A DNA stretch of 36,265 nt, taken from the NCBI GenBank assembly GCA_947629725.1, contig CANREU010000002.1:1-36265 (forward strand). Reading direction: 5' to 3'. The notes below the pieces were generated by a model, which saw only the letters and a list, made by a program, of their open reading frames with translations, was not told the origin of the DNA and ran no database searches. The position numbers and the translations under genes are program-made. Shown here in pieces: positions 1-8,858 of this stretch. Within the stretch, counting starts at the first letter, position 1, and each line of letters starts with the position of its first letter. Source of the stretch: an uncultured Clostridia bacterium (lineage in GTDB: Bacteria > Bacillota > Clostridia > Christensenellales > Borkfalkiaceae).

Positions 1-20
1 CCACAAGGGCGCCTGAACTT

Positions 21-620
21 TTACGCGAAGGCGTAGGTGAACGTTACGGGAGTGCCCGCGGAGGAGGTGTAGGAGATCGCGATCGAGCCAAGCTTTTCCG
101 CCGTGTAGGCTACCGTCACCGTCATCCCCGTGCAGGTGATGTCCGTCTGCAAGAAGGAGGCGGGTTCGGTGACCGCCGCGGAGAAGCTCCCCTCTTCCGC
201 TTTGACCTCGGCAAAGTAGCTCTCCGCAAACTTCAAGCCCTTCGCGGTGACGTCCGCCTCGGCGGGAGCGCCGCTCAATACGACCGTCTCGCCGTCCTTA
301 TACACCGTCTCGCCCGAAACGGTCGTCTTCGCCTCGGCGGGGATCTCGTAGCTGTCTCCCTCCTTTTCAAAGGTGTTCCACTGTTCGTAGGTGTAGGTGA
401 CCTTTACGCCGTCCTCCTGCGCCGTTGCGACAAACGTCCCCGTGAGGGTATCCGCGCCCGCGCCCGTCGTGACGGTGAGCGTCACCGTGCCATAGTCCTT
501 TGCCGCAAGGGCATTCAACGTTTTGTAGGGCTCCTTTTCTCCGCCGCCGCAGCCGACTGCTGCGATCGCGACTGTGAGCGCCACGCCCGCGCCGAGCAGG
601 GCAAACCACTTTTTCTTCAT
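21..620 (-). CDS. Small secreted lipoprotein, function unknown
   Basis: A 199-residue lipoprotein. The start at 620 is chosen over an upstream in-frame codon because it has a strong Shine-Dalgarno (GGAGG) and begins a classic signal peptide: MKKK, a hydrophobic stretch, and a lipobox ending AAVGC with Cys24 as the predicted lipidated residue. The mature part is rich in Thr, Val and Ala with alternating hydrophobic residues, which suggests a beta-rich fold, but I recognise no family. It is the last gene visible of the glycan operon. The preceding reading frame (the tail of the LamG protein) ends at 634 inside this gene's ribosome binding site, so the two were probably translationally coupled. 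It may help hold or display extracellular glycan-binding proteins, but that is only inferred from context. Confidence 0.75.
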   Translation of the reverse strand: MKKKWFALLGAGVALTVAIAAVGCGGGEKEPYKTLNALAAKDYGTVTLTVTTGAGADTLTGTFVATAQEDGVKVTYTYEQWNTFEKEGDSYEIPAEAKTTVSGETVYKDGETVVLSGAPAEADVTAKGLKFAESYFAEVKAEEGSFSAAVTEPASFLQTDITCTGMTVTVAYTAEKLGSIAISYTSSAGTPVTFTYAFA

Positions 621-633
621 CTTCGTTTCCTCC

Positions 634-948
634 TTATAAGCTGTGTTTGATCGCCGCCCACACGGCTGCAAGCGCCGTTACGGAGGCAAGGGTGCCTGCG
701 AGCGCCTTCAAGGCGATCTCGAGCGCCGAATCAAGTTCTGCGTTCGCTGCTTCCGCCGCCGTGTTGTAGGATGCGATCACGGTTTCGAGCGCCGCATATT
801 CCGTTGCCACTTCGCCGCGGACGGAGAGCGGGAGCTCTTCATACTGTTCCAGCGCGGCCTTGATCGCGTTGTACTTCGCCGCCACGCCCGTTGCGGACTG
901 TGCCGCGGAGACGGACGCCTTGAAGGCGTCGACCTGCTCCTTGAGGTT
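634..948 (-). pseudogene. In-frame C-terminal tail of the LamG protein after a TAG codon
   Basis: After the TAG stop at 949-951 the same frame stays open for 104 codons and ends in TAA at 634-636. The translated tail begins NLKEQVDAF, continues as an Ala/Glu-rich helical segment, and finishes with a hydrophobic stretch (ALAGTLASVTALAAVWAAI) followed by basic residues, as expected for a membrane anchor. The homologous LamG protein at 12378-15233 also ends in a C-terminal membrane segment. There is no Shine-Dalgarno with a usable start in front of the tail, so it is unlikely to be a separate gene. Either a recent nonsense change (for example GAG to TAG) has cut off the anchor, or the codon is read through at some level. 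Confidence 0.6.
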
Positions 949-3819
949 CTAGATCGTCACTTCCTTCGTCGCGGTGTACTCCTTGTCGACGGTGACTTTC
1001 GCGGTGTAGACGATCTTGCCGTCCGTCGTGTAGCCCGGTTCTGTGACTTGTTTGGTCACCGTGGCGGCCTTCGTCTCGACGTGGCCGCACCACTCCTTAT
1101 CGCAGGTGAGGGTGAGGGTCGCGGAGTAGCCGTCCTCCGTCTCCGTCCATGCCCAATCCTCGGTGTAGCTGTGCGCGGCGGCGTGGATGGTGACAGGGAC
1201 AAGAACTTCGCCCGCATACTCGCCCGTGACGGTGATGTGCGCGTAGGTCGAAAAAGGCTCCGAGGGGTCGCTCTCGGCGTTGGCGACTTGAACGGTATAG
1301 GTCGAAATGGCCTTGCCGTCTATCGTGAGGTCCGTGATCCCGAGGTCGTAGCTGCCGTCCGCCTTGTAGTGGAAGTTGGTCGTGCCTGCCGTAACGGTGG
1401 CGGCGAGCCCGAGGTCGGCAGTCACTTCATAGGTCGTGCAGAGCATGGGATAGCCGAGCTTTTCGGGGTGCACGCTGCCCTTCGCGATGTACTTGCCGTT
1501 TTCGACGACGACTTCCTTCCAGACGACGGGCACTTCCTTCTCGCCCTCATCCGAAAGTTTTGCGGAAGCGTTCACGGTTTTGAGGGAAGAAAGCACTTTC
1601 GCCGCGTCGGTGTTTGCGGTGACGGGGGTATTCGTGAGGCCCGCCGAAAGCGTTTCGGGTTTGATCGAGACTTCCTTCACGGAGGTGATGTTCTTCACGT
1701 CGGTGGAGATGACCCTGCCCGTTTCGAGGTAGCTTTGAACGAGCGCCTCATCCATCGCAAAGCCGTAGATCGCCACGTTGCGGAGAGACCCCTTCGCCGC
1801 CTTGTCGGCAGCGCCGTTGAAGCGGGAGCCGAGGGAGAAGCGATAATCGCCGTTCACCGCGCTCCAATCCTGCGGCACAGCCTTTTCCCAAATCTTTACG
1901 CCGTTCGCGTAGACGGTGAGGTTCCCGCCCTGCTGCAAGGAGCACACGACGCTCTGATATTCGTTTTCGGCGTCCCCGGGGAAGGTGTAGAACTTGCTAT
2001 CATAGAAAGGATTACCGGTCGAAGCGTCTTCTATGCCATGATAGAAAATCGCGATCTGCCTGTTCTCGCCGTTCGACCCCGCAGCTCTTCCTTGAATCGC
2101 AAAGCCTGCCTCGTTGCTTAAAGAGGCGAGCCCGAGATAGTGCTGCCACTCTTGATTTCCCGAGGTCTTGATCTCGAAGGCGATCGTGAAAGAGGTGAGG
2201 CTTGCGAACATGTTGCCGTCCGTCTGTGCGAGGCAGAGATGATTGTCGAAGGCAATGCCGCCGTCGTCGGGCGTAAACTGGTTCCAAAGCGGGTTGTTTT
2301 CGGGGGCGGAGCCGCCGATGTACTCATGGCCGAACTGAAGGTCGTTCTTGCCCGTGCTGTCCTTGCCGATGTTGCTTTGGTCCTTAAATTCATAGTGGGC
2401 AACGGGGTCGACGACTGCGGCCTCTTGTTTGATCGCGACGGTGACGTGCACCGCGCCGACCTCTTTGCCTTCTACGGTCGCCTTGCCCGTTACATGGAGT
2501 TCGGCGCCCACGATCGTGGCCTCGGTGAAGGTGACGTCCGCGGACTTTGTGGTGCCGCTGTCGCCGTAGGTCACCTCAACTTTCGCACCCCATTTGTTCA
2601 TTTCGGCGAGCATCTCCGCCTTCGTCATGGTGTCGGAAAGCTCTCCTTTCTGCGTATAGGTCACTTCTTGGGCGAGGGTCAACTTCTCGACGGTGAGCTG
2701 ATAGCGCACCTCGCGCGAGCAGACGACGGGAAGGCCGAGCTTGGTCGTATTCGCCGTGCCGACCGCGTAGTACTCTTCCCCGCTCTTTTCGACTTTCGTC
2801 CAAGTGATGGGCGAATTGGAGAAAACCTGCGGGCCGCCCTCGGAGAGGGTCGCCTTCACGTTCGCGGGGTTGAGTTCCGCGAACATCTCCGCCTCGGACA
2901 TCGAGGTGTTGAGTGCGGACTTGGTCGCGCCGCTCCCGCCGAAGTCGGGCTCGATGGCGGTGACGCGCTTGCTCGAGGAGAGGTCGTCCACCGTGAGTTT
3001 GCCGTTCGTGTTGTAAGCGGTAGCGCACGCCTCGTCCATTGCAAAGTCGTACAGCGCGACATTGCGAAGAGAGCCCGTCGACGGGTTAATTGCATTCCCG
3101 TTATACGCAGACCCGATGGAGAAGGTGCTCGGCTCAGCTTTGGCGGGAGACCAATCTTCGGGAAGAGCTGCGGGAAGTTTCTCTACATCATCATGCGTAG
3201 ACTCCTTTGTAACTTCCACGCCGTTCATCCAGCAGCGGAGCTGCCCGCCGGGCTGCGCCGAAATAATGATTTTAATGAAATCCTCGACGCTCGTAATGGG
3301 AAGGCTTGCAGTATTCCAATACTCGCCGATATTCGCGTTGCTCGTTCCTTCGGCAATCAAGCCGCCGTTGAGAGTTGCATCGCCGCGCGCTACGAACGCC
3401 AAGTCGTATGCGCTATTGCCGACGCCGACGTAGTGCCCCCACGAGCTGGAAGCGTCGGAAGTCTTGACCTCAAAGGCAAGCGTGAAGGCGGTGACGTCCT
3501 TAAACATATTGTTGGTTGTCGTCTGTGCCATGCAGAGCTGGTTGGTGAAAGAGATCCCGCCGCCGTCCACAAGCGTATATTTATCCCACAAATCGCCTGT
3601 CCCGCCATCAACCCATTTCCTTCCGAACACCAGATCGTACTTGCCCATGCTGTCTTTGAGCACGGTGTCCTCCGATTTGAACTCGTAGAGGGCGATGGGC
3701 TTCACCTCTGCGGGCTCTTCCGCACGTGCGGCAAAGGGCGCCGCCAGCCCGGCCGCACAGCTCATCGCGAGCGCCGCGCCGAGGACGAACGTCCAAATGC
3801 CTTTCGCTGTCTTTGTCAT
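949..3819 (-). CDS. Secreted protein with two LamG/concanavalin-like domains
   Basis: A 956-residue exported protein. It has a Sec signal peptide (MTKTAKGIW to about residue 33, ending FAARAEE), then two repeats of the same architecture: a LamG/laminin-G-like jelly roll (about 38-265 and 470-700) starting with an ALYEFK or AHYEFK motif, each followed by a Val/Thr-rich spacer. The C-terminus (about 880-956) is a small repeat starting HSYTEDWAW that contains two Cys. LamG folds commonly bind carbohydrate, so a glycan-capture role on the cell surface fits its place behind GH36 and GH43 genes. The start has a GGAGG ribosome binding site. It is a paralog of the protein at 12378-15233. The frame ends at TAG (949-951) but stays open beyond it. 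As written, the product lacks the predicted membrane anchor and would be released. Confidence 0.8.
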   Translation of the reverse strand: MTKTAKGIWTFVLGAALAMSCAAGLAAPFAARAEEPAEVKPIALYEFKSEDTVLKDSMGKYDLVFGRKWVDGGTGDLWDKYTLVDGGGISFTNQLCMAQTTTNNMFKDVTAFTLAFEVKTSDASSSWGHYVGVGNSAYDLAFVARGDATLNGGLIAEGTSNANIGEYWNTASLPITSVEDFIKIIISAQPGGQLRCWMNGVEVTKESTHDDVEKLPAALPEDWSPAKAEPSTFSIGSAYNGNAINPSTGSLRNVALYDFAMDEACATAYNTNGKLTVDDLSSSKRVTAIEPDFGGSGATKSALNTSMSEAEMFAELNPANVKATLSEGGPQVFSNSPITWTKVEKSGEEYYAVGTANTTKLGLPVVCSREVRYQLTVEKLTLAQEVTYTQKGELSDTMTKAEMLAEMNKWGAKVEVTYGDSGTTKSADVTFTEATIVGAELHVTGKATVEGKEVGAVHVTVAIKQEAAVVDPVAHYEFKDQSNIGKDSTGKNDLQFGHEYIGGSAPENNPLWNQFTPDDGGIAFDNHLCLAQTDGNMFASLTSFTIAFEIKTSGNQEWQHYLGLASLSNEAGFAIQGRAAGSNGENRQIAIFYHGIEDASTGNPFYDSKFYTFPGDAENEYQSVVCSLQQGGNLTVYANGVKIWEKAVPQDWSAVNGDYRFSLGSRFNGAADKAAKGSLRNVAIYGFAMDEALVQSYLETGRVISTDVKNITSVKEVSIKPETLSAGLTNTPVTANTDAAKVLSSLKTVNASAKLSDEGEKEVPVVWKEVVVENGKYIAKGSVHPEKLGYPMLCTTYEVTADLGLAATVTAGTTNFHYKADGSYDLGITDLTIDGKAISTYTVQVANAESDPSEPFSTYAHITVTGEYAGEVLVPVTIHAAAHSYTEDWAWTETEDGYSATLTLTCDKEWCGHVETKAATVTKQVTEPGYTTDGKIVYTAKVTVDKEYTATKEVTI

Positions 3820-3950
3820 ACCTTTCCTCCTTATCCCGCACGGTGTCTCCGTGACGGTTATTTCTATAAACGCCGCTTTCGCGTTCGTTCCTTTTTCAAT
3901 CCCTCGCCCGCCCTCCCCCTCTCTCGAGGGGAAAAGCGGGGTTCAGGGGG
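3820..3950. repeat. Intergenic gap with C-rich inverted repeat
   Basis: A 131-bp gap between the GH43 gene and the second LamG gene. Around 3905-3950 it holds CCCTC/GAGGG inverted blocks centred on CTCTCGAG. These resemble the other GC-rich palindromic repeats at 21.3 kb, 28.05 kb, 30.6 kb and 31.2 kb. I see no convincing promoter, so the LamG gene may still be co-transcribed with the operon. Confidence 0.4.
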
Positions 3951-4793
3951 TCATGGACAAGTTTTTGTTTGCAGCGGGAACACGGCGAGCCGCTCTTCGG
4001 GCGACAGGTTGGGGCGGTGAAGGGCGACGCGCCGCGTCCCCTCAAGGTCCGTAAAGATCATGCCGTGCCCGCCGTCCTTTTCAAAGATCATCCGCTCGAA
4101 GCGGTAGTCCCCCATCGGCTCCTCCGCCGTGCTCTTCGCCATGCAGTAGCCGTCCTTTGCAAAGGTGGACCAGTAGAGGGCGATCTTGCCCTCGTCCGCA
4201 AGGAAGGGCCCTTCCGCGACATAGCCGCGGCGGCCCGCGTCCTCGATCTCAACCGAAAATCCGCAGTGCTTTCCGCTCACGATCTTTTTTGGCTCGCCCG
4301 CAAGGGAACGCAGATCCTCCGTGAGGGGAGCGATGTAGAGCGCGCCGTCGCCGTCCGCCGTCACGGGAGACACCCACTCGTTGGAAAAGCAGAGGTAGGG
4401 CGTATCGCGGTAGACGAAGAGGGTCGCGTCGAGGCAGGTCCAGCCCGCGGGCGTGACGTAGTCCCCCGTAAGCGGAACAAAGGGCCCGCATAGAGACTCG
4501 GAGACGAAGATCATGCTCCCCCGCCCCTTCTCTTTACAGAAGAGGGAGAGGATGAGATAATACTTCCCGCGGTAGCGGTGCAGCTCGGGCGCCCAGCGCT
4601 GGATGTAGCCCGCAAGATGTTTTTCCTCCACGAGGGTGCAGACCCGCTCAAAAGTCTTAAGGTCGCGGGAGCGGTAGAGCGTGAGGTCGCTCCCGAGGTC
4701 CCAGCAGGCCTGCCCCGTCGTCCCGAGCAGATAATACACCCCGTCCTCGACGTAGACAAACGGGTCGCGGACGCGAAGTTCCTCTCTTTTCAT
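3951..4793 (-). CDS. GH43-like glycoside hydrolase (five-bladed propeller)
   Basis: A 280-residue protein without a signal peptide, predicted cytoplasmic. It has the features of the GH43/GH32-type five-bladed beta-propeller superfamily: Asp10 in RDPFVY as the likely general base, a WAPEL motif at about 67-71, Asp122 in LDATLFVY as the likely pKa-modulating residue, and Glu194 in VAEGPFL as the likely acid. GH43 members act mainly on alpha-L-arabinosides, beta-xylosides or beta-galactans. The exact substrate cannot be read from this sequence. The start at 4793 overlaps the stop of the GH36 gene (ATGA), a typical translationally coupled pair. It probably trims an imported oligosaccharide together with the GH36 enzyme. 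Confidence 0.8.
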   Translation of the reverse strand: MKREELRVRDPFVYVEDGVYYLLGTTGQACWDLGSDLTLYRSRDLKTFERVCTLVEEKHLAGYIQRWAPELHRYRGKYYLILSLFCKEKGRGSMIFVSESLCGPFVPLTGDYVTPAGWTCLDATLFVYRDTPYLCFSNEWVSPVTADGDGALYIAPLTEDLRSLAGEPKKIVSGKHCGFSVEIEDAGRRGYVAEGPFLADEGKIALYWSTFAKDGYCMAKSTAEEPMGDYRFERMIFEKDGGHGMIFTDLEGTRRVALHRPNLSPEERLAVFPLQTKTCP

Positions 4794-6904
4794 ACCCTCT
4801 CCATGAGGAGCACGCACCCCCAAAGGGCGCAGTCCTTTGCCGTAAATTTCAAAACGCCGTCCTCTATGCGCACGTCCTCGGGGCGGTTATACGCCGCCTT
4901 CACGCGGAAATCGCCCGTATTTATCGCAAATTCCGCCTTCGGCGCGCGGATGGCATAGGCGTAGACGAGCTTCTCCTTCCCGTCGCCCGACTCCCGCACG
5001 AGATAGGTGCGGCCCACGGGATCGAGATAGGAGACGATCTCGCCGTCCCAAATGCAAACCGTCTTGCCCTCTTTTACGATGGGCGAGACCGTGCGGTAGA
5101 ACGAGACCGCCCGCCCGAGCTCTTCGAGGATCTCCCGCGGCTTATTTGCGAGATTGCCCGAAAGGCAGATCCGCCCGAGCATCGCCTTTGCCATCGTGAA
5201 GCGCACCTCTTCCAAACCGTATTCGTCGCGGATGGTCGCCCAGATCTGCAATTTGCGGGGCGGGATGTAGCGGTGCAGGTTGCACGCGACGTTGACCCCC
5301 GCGGGGTTCTCGTGCGCGTCCGAAAAGGACACCATGTCCGCCAGCTCCAAAAAGGCGGGCTCGTGCCGCATGCCGCCCGAGGAACAGATCTCGAGGACGA
5401 CCTCGGGGAGCTCCCTTTTCAGCTCGCGGTAGAAGTCGAGAACGCCCTCGATGTGGGCGCGCAGCCCCTCGCCGAGGCTCTCCGCGCCGTCGGCGCCGAG
5501 CCCCACGTTCTCGTTGTAATCGACTTTAATGTACCCCACGCCGTTCTCTCTCAGCGCGCGGATGACCTTTTCGCGGAGATATTCCCGCGCCTCCGCCTTG
5601 CGGAAGTCGAAAAAGACGACCCCGCGGTGGGAGATGGGTCTCCCCGCCCGCGTGAGGAAAAATTCGGGGTGCTCGCGGTAGATCTCGCACGCCGTGTTCG
5701 CGTTCTCGAATTCATACCAGAGCCCGAGCGACATGCCGTGGGAGCGTACCCTTTCGGAAAAGGCCTTGATCCCCCGCGGGAAGGCGGTCCTGTCCGTCTC
5801 CCAATCGCCGATGACTTTGCGCGCCGCGCCCTCGGCCTTTTTGAACCAGCCGTCGTCCACCACAAAATAGCGGCAGCCGAGCTCCTCCGCGGCGGAGAGG
5901 AGCTTTTCGAGCTTCTCCTCCGAGGGATTGCCCCAAGAGTAGCAATATTCGTTGTAGAGGACGGGAAGGTCCTCCTCGGTTTTCTTCACCGTCTCGCGGC
6001 GGAAGCGCTCCAAGAGACGGTGGCACGCCTCCTCCAGATCGCCCTTTACGACGGTGAGGAAGGCGCGGTCGGAGCAAATTTTCTCACCCCGTTTTAAGGT
6101 TTTGCGCCAATGGGCGGTGAGAAAGTCCCCTCTGCCGCCGCCCACGGAGATGTTGTTGTTGCGGAAGACCGTCTCGATCGTCCACGAGGCGGGCGCCTCG
6201 ATCGCCGCCGCCCAGCACACGCCGTGCGCACGGTCCTCCACGGCGACGAAAGGCAGCTGCCCGCGGGCGGGCATGGTGCCCGTTTGCGTCCACTTTTCGA
6301 TGCGGAGCCCCAGCCCCGACCACGAGGGCTCGAAGGCGATGCGGTCGGTCGGGACAGAGTAGAGCTTGCCCTCCCCGCTCCAATTGCTCACGAGCTTGTG
6401 GAGCACCACCTCCTGCGGAAGGTTCTGCCGCCCGTAGGGGGAGACCCCCGAAAAGTTGAAGCTCGGGAGCGCCTCGACGACGACGGGCTCCCCCGTGTTT
6501 TCGAGTTCGTTGCGGGAGGTGAGAAGCCCCTCGCCCTTGTACCATTCGAGAATGTTGCGGCAGACGAGCCCCTTGCCGTTTGCAAAGCGGGAGACGAGCA
6601 CCGTCTTTTTCCCCTCCTCGGAGAGCTCCTGCCCCTCGAGACGGAGGCCGAACGCCGTATCCGCATAGCGGAGGGTGTTCCCCGCGGCGAAATCGCGCGA
6701 AAAGCCGTCCCCCTCGAGCGCAACATGGAGCATGGGCTCGAGGTCGATCATCGCGCCGATGGGGCTCACGCCCGCGATTTTATCGTCGTTGACGTCCCCC
6801 TCCGTCCCGCAAGGGAGAAGGAGAAACTGCGTCACGCCGTTCACTGTGGCGAACAGCGCCGTCATATCGCCGAAGCGGAATGTTTTTTTCTCAAGATGAT
6901 ACAC
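4790..6904 (-). CDS. GH36 alpha-galactosidase
   Basis: A 704-residue cytoplasmic glycoside hydrolase of family 36 (clan GH-D). It hydrolyses terminal alpha-galactosyl residues with retention of configuration. An N-terminal beta-sandwich (about 1-290) precedes the TIM barrel. Barrel motifs are visible: FVVDDGWF at 347-354, LGLWYEFEN at 393-401, YIKVDYNEN at 458-466 with Asp462 as the nucleophile, CSSGG at 507-511, and SDAHE at 528-532 with Asp529 as the acid/base. Length fits the roughly 700-730 residues usual for the family. The frame opens with GTG at 6904, 19 bases after the permease stop, with no strong ribosome binding site; an ATG at 6865 is an alternative. It lies directly behind an oligosaccharide ABC transporter, consistent with intracellular breakdown of imported alpha-galactosides. 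Confidence 0.92.
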   Translation of the reverse strand: MYHLEKKTFRFGDMTALFATVNGVTQFLLLPCGTEGDVNDDKIAGVSPIGAMIDLEPMLHVALEGDGFSRDFAAGNTLRYADTAFGLRLEGQELSEEGKKTVLVSRFANGKGLVCRNILEWYKGEGLLTSRNELENTGEPVVVEALPSFNFSGVSPYGRQNLPQEVVLHKLVSNWSGEGKLYSVPTDRIAFEPSWSGLGLRIEKWTQTGTMPARGQLPFVAVEDRAHGVCWAAAIEAPASWTIETVFRNNNISVGGGRGDFLTAHWRKTLKRGEKICSDRAFLTVVKGDLEEACHRLLERFRRETVKKTEEDLPVLYNEYCYSWGNPSEEKLEKLLSAAEELGCRYFVVDDGWFKKAEGAARKVIGDWETDRTAFPRGIKAFSERVRSHGMSLGLWYEFENANTACEIYREHPEFFLTRAGRPISHRGVVFFDFRKAEAREYLREKVIRALRENGVGYIKVDYNENVGLGADGAESLGEGLRAHIEGVLDFYRELKRELPEVVLEICSSGGMRHEPAFLELADMVSFSDAHENPAGVNVACNLHRYIPPRKLQIWATIRDEYGLEEVRFTMAKAMLGRICLSGNLANKPREILEELGRAVSFYRTVSPIVKEGKTVCIWDGEIVSYLDPVGRTYLVRESGDGKEKLVYAYAIRAPKAEFAINTGDFRVKAAYNRPEDVRIEDGVLKFTAKDCALWGCVLLMERV

Positions 6905-6923
6905 GGATCTGCACGGCGGGCGG

Positions 6924-7835
6924 TCAGCTCTTGATCGCGCCCACCATCACACCTTTTGTAAAGTATTTTTGCAAAAACGGATAGATCGCCATGATGGGCA
7001 GGAGCCCGATGATCATCATGGCCGCGTTGGAGCCCTGCTCGAACACGCGGGAAGGATCCCAGCCGCCCCCCTGTCCTTCCCCTCTCGCGTTGTTGAGGCC
7101 TTCGCGGATCTTGAGGGCGAGCGGCGAGAGATTCTTCGCGTTGGAAAGGAGGAGAGAGGGCCAATACCAGTCGTCCCATTTGGCGACGATGTAGTAGAGC
7201 AGCACGGTCGCCATGCCCGCTCCCGAGAGCGGGAGGACGAAGGTGAAGAGGATGCGCCATTCGCTCGCGCCGTCTAAACGGCAGGAGTCGATGATGCTCT
7301 CCGGCACTTGGTTGAAGAAGTTGCGGAGAATGATCATATTGAAGGTGTTGATGCCGAAGGGGATCACGAGGCTGAAGAGATTATCCGTCCCCACCGTGTC
7401 CTTTATCGTGAGGTACATGGGCACGAGCCCGCCCCCGAAAAACATCGTGAACACGATGAAGAAGAAGATGATGCGGAGCCCCGGCACCCCCTTCTTGGTG
7501 AAGGCATACGCCCCGAGGGAGGTGAGTACCATCGAGTAGACGCAGCCGAAGATCGTCACGAACAGGGAGACCCCGAACGCCTGCATGATGTTGTCTTGAT
7601 AGAGGGTCACCTTGTAGTTCTCGAAGTTGAAATGGAGCGGGAACACGAGAACGGTGGTGCTGCTCGCCTGCAAATAGTCGGACTTGGAGGCAAAGCTCAA
7701 GAGCACGAGGTAAACGATCGGCATGACACAGACGAGGGCAAAGAGGGCGAAGAACGCGATGATGACGACGTCGAACGCCTTCACCTTCCTCTTTTTTCTC
7801 TTTTTCGCCGCGGGAGCGGCAACCGTTTCCTGCAT
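6924..7835 (-). CDS. Carbohydrate ABC transporter permease, LplC/MalG type
   Basis: A 303-residue inner-membrane permease of the CUT1 carbohydrate ABC family. It has about six hydrophobic segments and the cytoplasmic EAA loop GASEWRILFTFVLPLSGAG (about residues 189-207), which contacts the ATPase. The N-terminus carries a basic AAKKRKKRKVK stretch before the first membrane helix. It begins at 7835 with a strong AAGGAGG site, 10 bases after the stop of its partner permease. No ATPase gene is present in the operon, so it probably shares an MsmK/UgpC-type ATPase encoded elsewhere, as is common for this class. Confidence 0.92.
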   Translation of the reverse strand: MQETVAAPAAKKRKKRKVKAFDVVIIAFFALFALVCVMPIVYLVLLSFASKSDYLQASSTTVLVFPLHFNFENYKVTLYQDNIMQAFGVSLFVTIFGCVYSMVLTSLGAYAFTKKGVPGLRIIFFFIVFTMFFGGGLVPMYLTIKDTVGTDNLFSLVIPFGINTFNMIILRNFFNQVPESIIDSCRLDGASEWRILFTFVLPLSGAGMATVLLYYIVAKWDDWYWPSLLLSNAKNLSPLALKIREGLNNARGEGQGGGWDPSRVFEQGSNAAMMIIGLLPIMAIYPFLQKYFTKGVMVGAIKS

Positions 7836-7845
7836 ACTCCCCTCC

Positions 7846-8850
7846 TTAGTCGATCGTGAACATGCTGTAGCCGTTGATCTTCTTCGTGATGACGTTCCCC
7901 GCGATGAGGAAGGCGAAGTTGATCACAGACTTGAAGAGGTTCACTGCCGTCGAGAGCGCGTAGCCTCCGCCCCCCGTCTTCTCCGTGAACAGGCGGTAGA
8001 TGTAGGTGTCGATGATGTCCGCCGTGCCGTAGAGATAGGGATTGTAGAGGTTGTAGATGGGGTCGAAGCCCGCGTTCATGATGTTGGCGAGCTGCATGAT
8101 GAACATCACCGTGCAGACGGGCATGATCATGGGGAACGTGATGTGCACCATGAGCCCGATGCGCTTGCAGCCGTCGATCTTCGCCGCCTCGTAGAGGGTG
8201 GGATCGATCCCCGAGATCGCGGCGGTGTAGATGATCGTCCCCCATCCCGTGCCCTTCCATATCTCCGTGAGGAGCAAAATGGGATAGAACGCGCCCTGAT
8301 TGGTGAGGAAGGAGACGCGGCTCCCGCCGAATGCGACGATGATGTTGTTGAAGAGCCCGTCGTCCATTGCAAGGAGCATCTTCACGAGCCCGCCGAGGAT
8401 GACCCACGAGATGAAGTTGGGCAGATACATGCACGTCTGCACCGCCTTCTTGAAGCGCTTGCCCATGAGTTCGTTGAGCAGGATCGCCACGATGATGGGC
8501 ACGGGGAAACAGATCCCGAGGCGGAGCAGGCTGATGATGAAGGTGTTGCGGATGGCGCGTAGGAGATCGGGCTGGGAAAAGAGGGTCTGGAAGTTCTCCC
8601 AGCCGATCCACGGGCTCCCGATGATGCCGTATTTCGGCCGCCACTCCTTCCATGCGAGGATGACCCCGTACATCGGAACATAGCAGTAGACGATGTAGAA
8701 GATCACGACGGGCAGCAGCATGAGATAGATATGGCGGAATCTCCATACCTTACCCCAGAATTTATTCCAACGGCCCGTGTTTTTTCTCTTCGTCTCCTCC
8801 CGCTGCGAGGCGGAGACCGCCGCGGCGGGCACTGCTCTTTCCCGTTTCAT
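7846..8850 (-). CDS. Carbohydrate ABC transporter permease, LplB type
   Basis: A 334-residue permease, the partner of the neighbouring LplC-type protein. It has six predicted membrane helices and the EAA motif EAAKIDGCKRIGLMVHITFP (about residues 217-236). The aromatic-rich N-terminal helix (IYLMLLPVVIFYIVYCYVP) and the phrase PMYGVILAWKEW are typical of the LplB group in gut Firmicutes. The ribosome binding site TAGGAG lies on the stop codon of the upstream beta-helix gene, so the genes are tightly coupled. Together with the solute-binding lipoprotein it should import an oligosaccharide. Confidence 0.92.
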   Translation of the reverse strand: MKRERAVPAAAVSASQREETKRKNTGRWNKFWGKVWRFRHIYLMLLPVVIFYIVYCYVPMYGVILAWKEWRPKYGIIGSPWIGWENFQTLFSQPDLLRAIRNTFIISLLRLGICFPVPIIVAILLNELMGKRFKKAVQTCMYLPNFISWVILGGLVKMLLAMDDGLFNNIIVAFGGSRVSFLTNQGAFYPILLLTEIWKGTGWGTIIYTAAISGIDPTLYEAAKIDGCKRIGLMVHITFPMIMPVCTVMFIMQLANIMNAGFDPIYNLYNPYLYGTADIIDTYIYRLFTEKTGGGGYALSTAVNLFKSVINFAFLIAGNVITKKINGYSMFTID

Positions 8851-8858
8851 AGGCGCTC

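Noticed and set aside
634..885. The last part of the LamG tail as an independent small gene
   Set aside because: No ribosome binding site at the GTG start, and the frame is continuous with the LamG gene across a single TAG.
949..951. Genome-wide recoding of TAG, or pyrrolysine
   Set aside because: Genes at 8859 and 18005 end properly at TAG, the first followed quickly by another stop and the second by a terminator. No recoding machinery is in the window.
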